From: Bacteroidaceae bacterium
GTDB lineage: Bacteria > Bacteroidota > Bacteroidia > Bacteroidales > Bacteroidaceae
Direction: 5' to 3'
Length of the DNA: 5,640 nucleotides
Assembly (NCBI GenBank): GCA_028709135.1
Contig: JAQVXN010000142.1
Location: forward strand, 1 to 5,640
The stretch's first letter is position 1, and each line of letters begins with the position of its first letter. Made by a program: the position numbers and the translations under genes. Below the pieces are notes generated by a model. That model worked only from the letters and a program-made list of their open reading frames with translations, was not told where the DNA came from and made no database searches. Below, one piece after another: positions 1 through 5,640 of the stretch.

Positions 1-313
1 TAACTAAGTGTCAAGAACTTAAAGTTACTAACAATCAGCCACTTGACCAATTCTTTTATGCTAACTCTTGTTAATATAACTCATTATAGCTGAGAACATT
101 AATCAATTATTTAACGGAGTATTGTTAAAAAGGACGCATACGAAATAGTCTTCCGCTAAACATTAGAGCTGAGATATCATTTTACAAATAAAATTATTTT
201 ATCAACATACAAAATCAAATAGATACAGATTATACAATTATATATATGTTTAAAATATACCTCACAATCTTGTCAAATATAGCACATAAAAAACTATTTC
301 ACCAGAGAATTCT
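1..313. other. Non-coding AT-rich upstream region
   Basis: No open frame of convincing length or composition is present on either strand, and no RNA gene is recognisable. An 8-base motif AGCTGAGA occurs twice (near 89-96 and 168-175), too short to call a repeat element. A minus-strand match to the Bacteroidetes -7 box (CAAATATA read on plus, 274-281) could mark a divergent promoter. It lacks a clear -33 element, and no minus-strand gene follows inside the window. The stretch most likely holds the control region of the glycosidase gene and possibly that of a gene beyond the left edge. Confidence 0.6.
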
Positions 314-321
314 TAACTTTG
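314..321 (+). promoter_or_regulatory. Putative Bacteroidetes -7 promoter box for the GH31 gene
   Basis: TAACTTTG matches the Bacteroidetes primary sigma factor -7 consensus TAnnTTTG exactly. It would place the transcription start near 328, leaving a leader of about 33 nt before the ATG at 361. No good TTTG -33 element lies 19-21 bases upstream, so the promoter may be weak or need an activator. The leader shows no Shine-Dalgarno site; the ten bases before the ATG are nearly all A, which is usual for translation starts in this phylum. Confidence 0.6.
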
Positions 322-360
322 CAGCGAATTAAGTCATGAACGATTTCTATAAAATAAAAA

Positions 361-3300
361 ATGAGAAAAATAAGATTATTCACGTTATGCTTGTTGTGCA
401 TGTTTGGCTTTAATCTGAAAGCCCAAGAAAGTGCCAATGTAGCATATCAGGATCCAAATGTACGATTTACAGTAATTACAGATGGCGTTTTGAGATTGGA
501 ATACGCTCCTGACGGACAGTTTGTAAACGACCGTTCTTTTGTTGCTATTAAACGCCAATACCCCAAAGTAGACTACAAGGTCAGTAAAGGCAGTCTAATT
601 ACTATCAAAACAAAAGAGTTTACACTTAAATATAAAAAAGGGAGCGGCCCATTTACGGATAAGAACTTAAGCATTGTTTCTTCTAAAGGAGTGCTTCCAT
701 TTAAATGGGTACCCGGGATGAAAAACAATGAGAATCTAAAAGGTACCACAAGAACTCTTGACGGCTGGAACGGAGACTACTACGTTTATGAAAAACGTAA
801 AGGTGAATTGGAAGACGGTTTGCTCTCGCGTAATGGCTGGACATTGATAGACGATTCTAAGAGTTATCTGTTTGATAATTCTGATTTTGCATGGATTAAA
901 GAGCGTCCTCAAAATGGAGGACAGGATTTTTATTTCATGGGATACGGCCACAACTATAAAAAAGCATTGAAGGACTTTACCGTATTTTCGGGAAAAGTGC
1001 CACTACCTCCGCGCTACGCTTTCGGTTATTGGTGGTCTCGCTACTGGGATTATTCTGACAAAGAAATTCGCGACTTACGCAACAATTTTAAGAATTACGA
1101 TATCCCGATTGACGTTATCGTGCTAGATATGGACTGGCACTATAGTGATGGGAAGCGTGGTACTTGGACTGGTTATAACTGGAATACCCATTTATTGCCA
1201 AGCGCACAAGGTGTCATCAACTACCTACATCAAAGCGGAGTAAAAACCACCATGAATATTCATCCTGCCGATGGTGTTTTTCCTTATGATCCTGGTTTTA
1301 AGGAAATGGTAAAGCAATTGGATTTGGATACCGCTACGACAAAAAACATTCCGTATGAAGGTACAAACAAAAAGTTTATGGGTGCATTTTTCGGCATCAT
1401 GCTACGCCAATATGAAAACATGGGCGTTGACTTCTGGTGGTATGACTGGCAACAATTTCTAAATGACAAAAAATTCAAAGATTTAAGCAATACCTGGTGG
1501 TTAAATTATTATGCTTTCCACGATATTGACCTGCACCACTCAGCACGCCCCATGATTTATCATCGTTGGGGAGGATTGGGTAATCACCGTTATCCAATAG
1601 GTTTTTCTGGCGACAGTTACGTAACGTGGAATATGCTGGATTATCAACCCTACTTCAGTTCCACGGCCTCAAATGTGCTTTATGGCTATTGGGGACATGA
1701 TTTGGGAGGGCATCAAATGGCTGGTGGCACTTTCGATCCTGAGTTATATGCCCGCTGGTTACAATTTGGCGTATTCACCCCCATTTTCCGCACACACTCC
1801 TCAAAGAATGCTCTTTTACGTAAAGAACCTTGGATGTTTACAAACGACTATACTTCCGTACTTCGAAATGCAGTACAGGAACGATATAAATTGATACCTT
1901 ATATTTATACAATGGCTCGTAAAACTTATGACGATGCCATTTCTATTTGCCGTCCCATGTACTATGATTATCCTGATAATCAAGAAGCTTATGACATGAA
2001 AAACGAGTATATGTTTGGAGATAACCTTCTGATTAGCCCAATAACAAGACCCATGATACAAGGCATTTCAAACAACAAAGTTTGGTTGCCCGCCGGCACT
2101 GATTGGTATGAAACTGCAACAGGGACCCTGCTAAAGGGAGGTCAATCACTTATACGAAAATTTAATTTGAACGAATTCCCCGTTTATGTCAAAGCTGGTA
2201 GTATATTACCTCTCTATGAAAAAGTAAACAATGCGCAAAGCAATTCAGATTCCATCACCGTAACAGTTTTCCCGGGAGCGAATAAAGGCCAGTTTATCTG
2301 GTATGAAGACAATGGTTTAAATAAGGAATATGCCAAAGAATATGCCACCACACTGCTTTCACAAGAGCATAAAGGCCAAAACCTCACTGTTCGCATAGGC
2401 GCCCGCAAAGGTAATTATCCAGACATGCCCAATGAACGAAAATTTCGTATTAAAGTCGTGGCTTCTACTTATCCCAACAGCGTGACTGTAAATGGAACCC
2501 CAGCCCGATACAATTATAATGGAGAAGAATTATCCTTACTCATTGATGTGCCTCAAACTTCCTGTTCTGAAGAAAAAACCGTCGTTGTGAATTACCCTGC
2601 TGATACTCCCATCATTACTGACGGACTTTTGGGACAAATGCACCACGCTGAAATTGCTGTCAGTGATTTGAAAGACCGCATGAACGGCTTTATACCTAGT
2701 GATGAACTCGCAGATTTAGAATCCTTGGGAAGTGCTTTGACTTATTTTCCCGAACAAATGAAGGCTCGTGTTGAAAATTTTCGCAACAATTACAACCAAC
2801 TTGATTCCATTCTGAAAAGAAATGATGTTAACGACGAAAACTCCATTGCCTTTCTGCGCCACATGATGATGTATGAAGATAAAGCCCTTATCACTTCTCC
2901 GGAACAATTTAGTTCAAATGCGCAAAGCAAAACAGATAATTCCGATTTCAAGAACTTACTGGACGGTAATATGACTACTTTGTTCCACTCATTATGGAAA
3001 AAGGATTTCTGCTCTCCACAAACATCAGGTTTGGGGTATCATAATCTGCAAGTAAAATTGAATAACCCTGTTCAGAAATTTTATTTCACCTATCGTGGCC
3101 GCTCAGATGCAAAATGGCATGATAATCCTAACGACATCGTCATTTATGCAACCAACGACGATGCGTTAGGCTCACAAACAGACAGCAAGACTTCTGACAA
3201 ATGGAAGTTGATTCAGGAAATCAATAGCGGATTTCCCTCCAACGTTTCGGCTCCCGTTTACACGTCTCCCAATATTGACATGGGCGCACCTTATAAATAT

Positions 3301-3435
3301 ATACGCTTTGTGGTTAAAAGCACCACAATGGTAGGTACTGACAAAGACAGAATCTTTCCTTCACCAGAAATAACCGGAGTGGTTTTTAACCTCAGCGAGT
3401 TTCAAATATATCAAACAGTGTTAACCAAAAAATAG
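361..3435 (+). CDS. Exported GH31 family alpha-glycosidase with C-terminal discoidin-like domain
   Basis: A retaining alpha-glycoside hydrolase of family GH31, 1024 residues. Residues 1-21 are a signal peptide (basic MRKIR, hydrophobic core, likely cleavage LKA|QE) with no lipobox, so the enzyme is periplasmic or secreted. The order is: N-terminal beta-sandwich (about 25-210), TIM barrel (about 215-545), C-terminal beta domains including a DUF5110-like stretch (about 629-700), a helical linker (about 755-840) and an F5/8 type C (discoidin)-like sugar-binding domain (about 845-1019). Barrel landmarks are DMDWH (256-260), the nucleophile motif WWYDWQQ with D362, GFSGDS with proposed acid/base D418, WGHDLGG (444-450) and FRTHS (476-480). 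The nucleophile motif is not the classical WxDMNE of most alpha-glucosidases and alpha-xylosidases; it marks a divergent GH31 branch. Family and retaining mechanism are secure, but the substrate (alpha-glucoside, alpha-galactoside, alpha-GalNAc or other) cannot be read from the sequence. The ATG at 361 fits both the signal peptide and the A-rich leader. The gene is intact and appears monocistronic. Confidence 0.93.
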   Translation: MRKIRLFTLCLLCMFGFNLKAQESANVAYQDPNVRFTVITDGVLRLEYAPDGQFVNDRSFVAIKRQYPKVDYKVSKGSLITIKTKEFTLKYKKGSGPFTDKNLSIVSSKGVLPFKWVPGMKNNENLKGTTRTLDGWNGDYYVYEKRKGELEDGLLSRNGWTLIDDSKSYLFDNSDFAWIKERPQNGGQDFYFMGYGHNYKKALKDFTVFSGKVPLPPRYAFGYWWSRYWDYSDKEIRDLRNNFKNYDIPIDVIVLDMDWHYSDGKRGTWTGYNWNTHLLPSAQGVINYLHQSGVKTTMNIHPADGVFPYDPGFKEMVKQLDLDTATTKNIPYEGTNKKFMGAFFGIMLRQYENMGVDFWWYDWQQFLNDKKFKDLSNTWWLNYYAFHDIDLHHSARPMIYHRWGGLGNHRYPIGFSGDSYVTWNMLDYQPYFSSTASNVLYGYWGHDLGGHQMAGGTFDPELYARWLQFGVFTPIFRTHSSKNALLRKEPWMFTNDYTSVLRNAVQERYKLIPYIYTMARKTYDDAISICRPMYYDYPDNQEAYDMKNEYMFGDNLLISPITRPMIQGISNNKVWLPAGTDWYETATGTLLKGGQSLIRKFNLNEFPVYVKAGSILPLYEKVNNAQSNSDSITVTVFPGANKGQFIWYEDNGLNKEYAKEYATTLLSQEHKGQNLTVRIGARKGNYPDMPNERKFRIKVVASTYPNSVTVNGTPARYNYNGEELSLLIDVPQTSCSEEKTVVVNYPADTPIITDGLLGQMHHAEIAVSDLKDRMNGFIPSDELADLESLGSALTYFPEQMKARVENFRNNYNQLDSILKRNDVNDENSIAFLRHMMMYEDKALITSPEQFSSNAQSKTDNSDFKNLLDGNMTTLFHSLWKKDFCSPQTSGLGYHNLQVKLNNPVQKFYFTYRGRSDAKWHDNPNDIVIYATNDDALGSQTDSKTSDKWKLIQEINSGFPSNVSAPVYTSPNIDMGAPYKYIRFVVKSTTMVGTDKDRIFPSPEITGVVFNLSEFQIYQTVLTKK

Positions 3436-3454
3436 TTTTTCATTCATATAAAAT

Positions 3455-3498
3455 ATACTGCCTGTTCAGCTTTCGCAAAACAGGCAGTATGCTTTTTT
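3455..3498 (+). terminator. Intrinsic terminator after the GH31 gene
   Basis: A perfect 12-bp inverted repeat has arms ATACTGCCTGTT (3455-3466) and AACAGGCAGTAT (3479-3490), with a 12-nt loop. A run of six T follows at 3493-3498. It begins 20 bases after the stop codon and separates the glycosidase gene from everything downstream. Confidence 0.9.
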
Positions 3499-4124
3499 AA
3501 CAGATTCTACGGACCTCCGCATCAATCTGGCACAGCGAGTTTTAAATGCTTCAATTACATTTCCTGTTTTTAAACCGCATTTTATAGGTCAAGACTTTAA
3601 ACAGGCAGAAACATTATATCTCGCAGTGTCTTTGATACACTTGATACTTTTCTTTATTTGGCTGAAATTCTATCAGGATATGGTATTCAAAATGAAATGT
3701 TCCTTCTTATTCTTTGTGACGCGGTGCGTTTCTTTTGTGACGCGGCGCGTTTTTTTCATGACGCACTGCGTTTCTTTTGTGACGCACTGCGTCACCAACT
3801 TTAATTCAGCAAGTAAAAATTTGAAAAATACGATCGAATCAATTATTTGAAAGCAACGGTTTATTTTACAGCCTGAATTTTCACAAAAAGGGAACTAATA
3901 GGAACAACAGACCCAGGGCTAAATTGAACTTTTATTCAACTAAACTTCAAGTCTTTAAACATTTCAACTCATTTTGCTCTTGTCTGTTGACTCTACGGTT
4001 TAAATTTATGCACTCATAATTTCTTTTTCCGTATTATTTTTGTATGTTTGTTTCCATAAAATATATGAGAATCCTTCATTCTGTCCAATTACAATTTCTG
4101 GAATAGGGTTCATGATACAAGAAG
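3499..4124. other. Long intergenic region carrying a tandem palindrome array
   Basis: No credible gene lies in these roughly 630 bases. The longest open frame (GTG at 3626 to 3850) runs through the 21-bp tandem repeat; its 7-residue periodicity simply reflects a repeat length divisible by three, so it is judged non-coding. Besides the repeat array there is a short direct repeat of TTGATAC near 3632-3647. A -7-like box TATGTTTG at 4043-4050 could start a long leader of about 110 nt for the next gene, but no -33 partner is evident. Nothing else was recognised. Confidence 0.6.
3716..3795. repeat. Four-unit 21-bp tandem array of palindromes (ACGC-N3-GCGT)
   Basis: Units begin at 3716, 3737, 3758 and 3779, an exact 21-base period. 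The cores are GTGACGCGGTGCGT, GTGACGCGGCGCGT, ATGACGCACTGCGT and GTGACGCACTGCGT, joined by T-rich spacers (TTCTTTT or similar). Every unit keeps ACGC and GCGT in inverted orientation around three bases. The last unit extends to a 17-base palindrome GTGACGCACTGCGTCAC with a single central base. Short palindromic intergenic arrays of this general kind are familiar from Bacteroides-type genomes, but I cannot assign a named family or function. Clustered operator, transcript-processing or slippage-generated repeat are all possible. Confidence 0.85.
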
Positions 4125-4132
4125 AAACTTTG
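4125..4132 (+). promoter_or_regulatory. Possible -7 box for the secreted orphan gene
   Basis: AAACTTTG is one base off the consensus TAnnTTTG, and its surroundings (ACTTTGCA) closely resemble the box before the GH31 gene (TAACTTTGCA). The start would fall near 4139, about 30 nt before the ATG at 4169. No convincing -33 element is visible. The exact consensus match at 4043-4050 is the alternative. Confidence 0.4.
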
Positions 4133-4168
4133 CACAATATAAGAATGTACTTTAAGATTTATCGATAA

Positions 4169-4822
4169 ATGAAACAATTAATGAAAAACTTTTTACTAAC
4201 AATTATCACATTGTTGATCTATACGCAAGGCGTAAAAGCTGTAACTGATGATCAATTTGTAGTTACACTTTCAGATGGACAAAAGATTTCAGTAAGCTTA
4301 CCGAACAACACCATTCCCGAGTTACCCCTTACTTTTCCTGATGCGACTGGAAAAACCACTTTAAAATATGATGTAAACAACATCACCAGTATAGAATTGG
4401 TAAAACCACAAGCTGCTATTCAAGGTTGCCACCGCTGGGAAGTTTGCAAAGTTGCGACGCCATCAATTATTCTTGGCTTAAAAAATACAGAGAAACGTCT
4501 CCTCGGTCTTGTTTCTGAAAACGCTAATGGAAAAATCTACAAATGGATTTTGTCACAACACCACGGCGACAATATTTCAGAAACTCATTATGGTCTCTGG
4601 TATGGCATTCTTCTTTCTGGTTCCGATGTAGTTTACCCATTCATTCAGGACAGTAAGGTTTGGTTTCGAGATATAAATATGATTTTGGGTAAATCCAATT
4701 CCAACTTTGTTCAAGCCGTCAATGACTATTATATAAAAGGGAAAAAGAAAATTACAGATGAACATAAAGAAGAGCTAAAACAACACCCGGCATCAATTCT
4801 TGATTTACTCTACCATAAATAG
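4169..4822 (+). CDS. Secreted protein of unknown function, 217 aa
   Basis: I do not recognise this family. Residues 1-24 form a signal peptide (KQLMKN, then a hydrophobic run, likely cleavage VKA|VT) without a lipobox, so the mature protein should be periplasmic or released. Residues 28-76 (QFVVTLSDGQKISVSL ... YDVNNITSIEL) resemble the short beta-rich opening seen in many Bacteroidales secreted proteins, where a DGxxxxxxV stretch precedes a N-I-xx-I-E/T strand. C87 and C93 are the only cysteines and could form a disulfide. The middle (100-170) has aromatic-rich strands including GLWYGILLSG and YPFIQDSKVWF. The tail (188-204) is strongly charged and lysine-rich, probably helical. A second ATG at 4181 (Met5) would also leave a working signal peptide; 4169 is the longer choice and sits about 30 nt after a plausible promoter box. 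A lipoprotein gene follows 77 bases downstream on the same strand. Confidence 0.8.
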   Translation: MKQLMKNFLLTIITLLIYTQGVKAVTDDQFVVTLSDGQKISVSLPNNTIPELPLTFPDATGKTTLKYDVNNITSIELVKPQAAIQGCHRWEVCKVATPSIILGLKNTEKRLLGLVSENANGKIYKWILSQHHGDNISETHYGLWYGILLSGSDVVYPFIQDSKVWFRDINMILGKSNSNFVQAVNDYYIKGKKKITDEHKEELKQHPASILDLLYHK

Positions 4823-4868
4823 TCATTTTTCTTTTTTATGTTTGACATCTTGGTTGACAGAAAAATGA
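4823..4868. repeat. 9-bp inverted repeat between the two small genes
   Basis: TCATTTTTC (4823-4831), directly after the TAG stop, is exactly complementary to GAAAAATGA (4860-4868), with 28 bases between. The stem is AT-rich and lacks a downstream T-run in the plus direction, so it is not a standard intrinsic terminator. It encloses the -7-like box described separately. Confidence 0.5.
4837..4844 (+). promoter_or_regulatory. Possible -7 box for the lipoprotein gene
   Basis: TATGTTTG is an exact TAnnTTTG match, giving a start near 4851 and a leader of about 49 nt. A competing arrangement uses TTG at 4850-4852 as -33 and TATCTTCG (4870-4877, one mismatch) as -7, with a leader of about 16 nt. 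Either would let the lipoprotein be expressed apart from the upstream gene; read-through from that gene is equally possible. Confidence 0.4.
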
Positions 4869-4899
4869 TTATCTTCGCCAAAATCTCAAACTGAAAATC

Positions 4900-5238
4900 A
4901 TGAATAAGAAAAAAGTTCTGCCGTATTTGTTTATTCTTTTAATATGCTTAGCTTTTACTTCCTGTCATACAGCTGAAATGCCTGCTTTTGCTCGTAATAA
5001 TGCCTGCGTAAATAATCCTGTGCGCGACACTCTTTTTATTACATTACGCGACTATGAAGACCAATGGGTAAATGTACGAATTAAATCAAACGATACTGAT
5101 TTTGTGGGACGTGATCAAGTAAGAAATGGGCGTGTATGGTTTGATATCCGTCGCCTGCCTACCGCCTATTATACAGTTCAAATTGAAGTTATGGACCTGT
5201 CTTTTCTACAACATATATGGCATGAACGTACTTTCTGA
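4900..5238 (+). CDS. Small SPII lipoprotein of unknown function, 112 aa
   Basis: The N-terminus has basic residues (MNKKK), a hydrophobic core (LPYLFILLICLAF) and a lipobox TSC, so C22 should be lipidated and the mature protein of 91 residues anchored to a membrane. The residues after C22 (HTAEM) do not give the acidic stretch associated with surface export in Bacteroidetes, so a periplasm-facing anchor is more likely. The rest (about 43-98) reads as a small beta-sandwich: DTLFITL, WVNVRIKS, RVWFDIRRLP and YYTVQIEV. The pattern of strands, then LP, then Y-x-V-x-I recalls small Bacteroidales proteins such as the DUF3244 group, but this is a loose resemblance, not an assignment. One further cysteine, C36, is present. 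The protein ends abruptly in HERTF with a normal stop, and a terminator begins 43 bases later, so it appears complete rather than truncated. Its partner is probably the secreted protein encoded just upstream. Confidence 0.8.
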   Translation: MNKKKVLPYLFILLICLAFTSCHTAEMPAFARNNACVNNPVRDTLFITLRDYEDQWVNVRIKSNDTDFVGRDQVRNGRVWFDIRRLPTAYYTVQIEVMDLSFLQHIWHERTF

Positions 5239-5281
5239 TACTTCGATATAATCAGTTGTGTTACGCTTAGTACACCAAATA

Positions 5282-5311
5282 AAATAAGGATGCCTCACGG
5301 CATCCTTATTT
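5282..5311. terminator. Strong hairpin terminator, possibly bidirectional
   Basis: A perfect 13-bp stem is formed by AAATAAGGATGCC (5282-5294) and GGCATCCTTATTT (5299-5311) around a 4-nt loop. Read on plus, the loop is TCAC and the stem ends in a T-rich flank, suiting termination of the lipoprotein gene. Read on minus, the loop is GUGA, a GNRA tetraloop, and the stem is followed by TTATTTTATTT, suiting termination of leftward transcripts as well. Confidence 0.85.
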
Positions 5312-5513
5312 CTAAATAGTTACTCTAATAATGCTTATGAAAAAACTTGTTATTCTTTACTTGTTGGTACAAAAGTAGAACTATTCGGGCTTCTCAGAAT
5401 AGAGAACCGAATCATTAAACAAAAAAATAGTTTTTGTTAATAGAAATCAAAGATAAAATTGACAAATTATCAACTACATAGACTTTTCAAGGAGTTCAGA
5501 AATCACCATAAGG
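5312..5513. other. AT-rich spacer between terminator and group II intron
   Basis: No gene of supportable length lies here. A 15-codon plus-strand frame at 5331-5378 starts like a signal peptide but stops at once. On the minus strand there is a -7-like box (5370-5377). The sequence just left of 5514 is the 3' exon of the intron and does not reveal what was interrupted. Confidence 0.5.
5370..5377 (-). promoter_or_regulatory. Putative minus-strand -7 box
   Basis: Read on minus, TACTTTTG matches TAnnTTTG exactly and is followed by TACC, a context often seen at Bacteroidetes starts. No clear TTG lies at the -33 position. Transcription would start near 5363, run left, and meet the hairpin at 5282-5311 after roughly 80 nt without an ATG-initiated gene. 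Confidence 0.35.
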
Positions 5514-5524
5514 ATCGAGTAGGA

Positions 5525-5561
5525 GGAAAATAAAATAGGTTTTCCTCCTATTCTATTTTCC
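5525..5561 (-). repeat. Distal stem of intron domain VI
   Basis: On minus, GGAAAATAGAATAGG (5561-5547) pairs with CCTATTTTATTTTCC (5539-5525) over 15 positions with one G-U, around a 7-nt purine loop. It looks like a terminator, but its position between domain V and the branch point shows that it is the extended domain VI helix of the intron. Confidence 0.8.
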
Positions 5562-5606
5562 GACCTCTCACACCACCGTACGTACCGTTCGGTATACGGC
5601 GGTTCC

Positions 5607-5640
5607 TTATTTACGATGCAACTTTACGGTAATAATCCAT
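5607..5640 (-). CDS. Possible C-terminal end of the intron-encoded reverse transcriptase (partial)
   Basis: Intron reverse transcriptase frames normally close in domain IV just upstream of domain V. Two minus-strand frames are open to the window edge: one ends at 5611-5613 with residues MDYYRKVAS, the other at 5607-5609 with WIITVKLHRK. About ten residues are too few to decide which is the enzyme's tail, or whether the gene is intact. The call rests on position, not on recognised protein sequence. Confidence 0.4.
   Translation of the reverse strand, partial: WIITVKLHRK

Larger units (their letters stand above)
5514..5640 (-). mobile_element. Group II intron, 3' end (domains V and VI), cut by the window edge
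   Basis: Read on minus, the sequence carries the two 3'-terminal domains of a self-splicing group II intron. Domain V (5572-5603) pairs ACCGCCGTA with TACGGTGGT; it contains the catalytic triad CGC with the expected G-U wobble and a two-base bulge before a short capped upper helix. Domain VI (about 5517-5569) pairs GAG with CTC and AGG with CCT, leaving A5520 bulged as the lariat branch point. That A is the seventh base from the proposed 3' end CTCGAT at 5514, and the intron ends in AT, fitting the AY rule. Such introns move by retrohoming using an encoded reverse transcriptase/maturase, which should lie to the right, beyond 5640. Intron class and 5' end cannot be determined here. Confidence 0.9.

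Noticed and set aside
736..2907. Several minus-strand and out-of-frame open stretches of 60-80 codons inside the GH31 gene, including 736-951, 1284-1490, 1816-2061, 2214-2408 and 2716-2907
   Set aside because: They lie wholly within a well-supported coding sequence, show no family features, and have no promoters or translation context of their own.
361..3435. Polysaccharide utilisation locus
   Set aside because: No SusC/SusD pair, hybrid two-component regulator, sigma/anti-sigma pair or second glycosidase is visible, and the gene has its own terminator.
3716..3795. CRISPR array
   Set aside because: The period is only 21 bases with 7-base T-rich gaps, so there is no room for spacers, and no cas genes are present.
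3626..3850. Open frame of 74 codons with a hydrophobic start and heptad-like repeats of F(V/M)T(R/H)xV
   Set aside because: It starts with GTG in no translation context and follows no promoter. Its repeat portion is just the 21-bp DNA array read in frame. The palindromic constraint on the DNA explains the sequence better than a protein does.
4577..4765. Minus-strand open stretch inside the secreted orphan gene
   Set aside because: It is antisense to a gene with a clear signal peptide and shows no independent start signals.
5331..5378. Fifteen-codon frame beginning MLMKKLVILYLL, like a signal peptide
   Set aside because: It stops after 15 codons, with no continuation in other frames nearby. 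It lies just after a strong terminator and overlaps the minus-strand -7 box. It could be the stump of a decayed gene, but nothing supports that.
5525..5561. Stand-alone intrinsic terminator
   Set aside because: The stem sits between intron domain V and the branch-point A and is accounted for as the domain VI helix.

Overview
The window looks like accessory chromosomal DNA from a gut-type member of the Bacteroidota, probably order Bacteroidales. The pointers are low GC with very AT-rich spacers, A-rich leaders in place of Shine-Dalgarno sites, matches to the Bacteroidetes -7 promoter box (TAnnTTTG), a Bacteroidetes-style secreted glycosidase ending in a discoidin-like domain, and a short SPII lipoprotein. 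Genus and species cannot be named from this sequence alone.

Layout. Positions 1-313 are a non-coding AT-rich upstream region. A -7-like box at 314-321 is followed by a large plus-strand gene (361-3435) for an exported family GH31 alpha-glycosidase, closed by a strong intrinsic terminator (3455-3498). A non-coding stretch of about 670 bases follows. It holds an exact 21-bp-period tandem array of four short palindromes (3716-3795). Two small plus-strand genes come next: a secreted orphan protein of 217 residues (4169-4822) and a lipoprotein of 112 residues (4900-5238), the latter followed by a perfect 13-bp terminator hairpin (5282-5311) that could work on both strands. The right end (5514-5640) is the 3' end of a group II intron on the minus strand, with recognisable domains V and VI. 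Its body, and most of any reverse transcriptase it encodes, lie outside the window.

How the parts relate. The GH31 enzyme stands alone between its own promoter and terminator, with no SusC/SusD pair, regulator or other glycosidase visible, so no polysaccharide utilisation locus can be claimed. It probably trims alpha-linked sugars in the periplasm or at the cell surface. The two small genes share strand and spacing and may be co-transcribed, but neither is a recognised family. No defence system, CRISPR array, rRNA or tRNA was seen. The items most worth a second look are the palindromic tandem array, the intron end, and the orphan secreted protein/lipoprotein pair.
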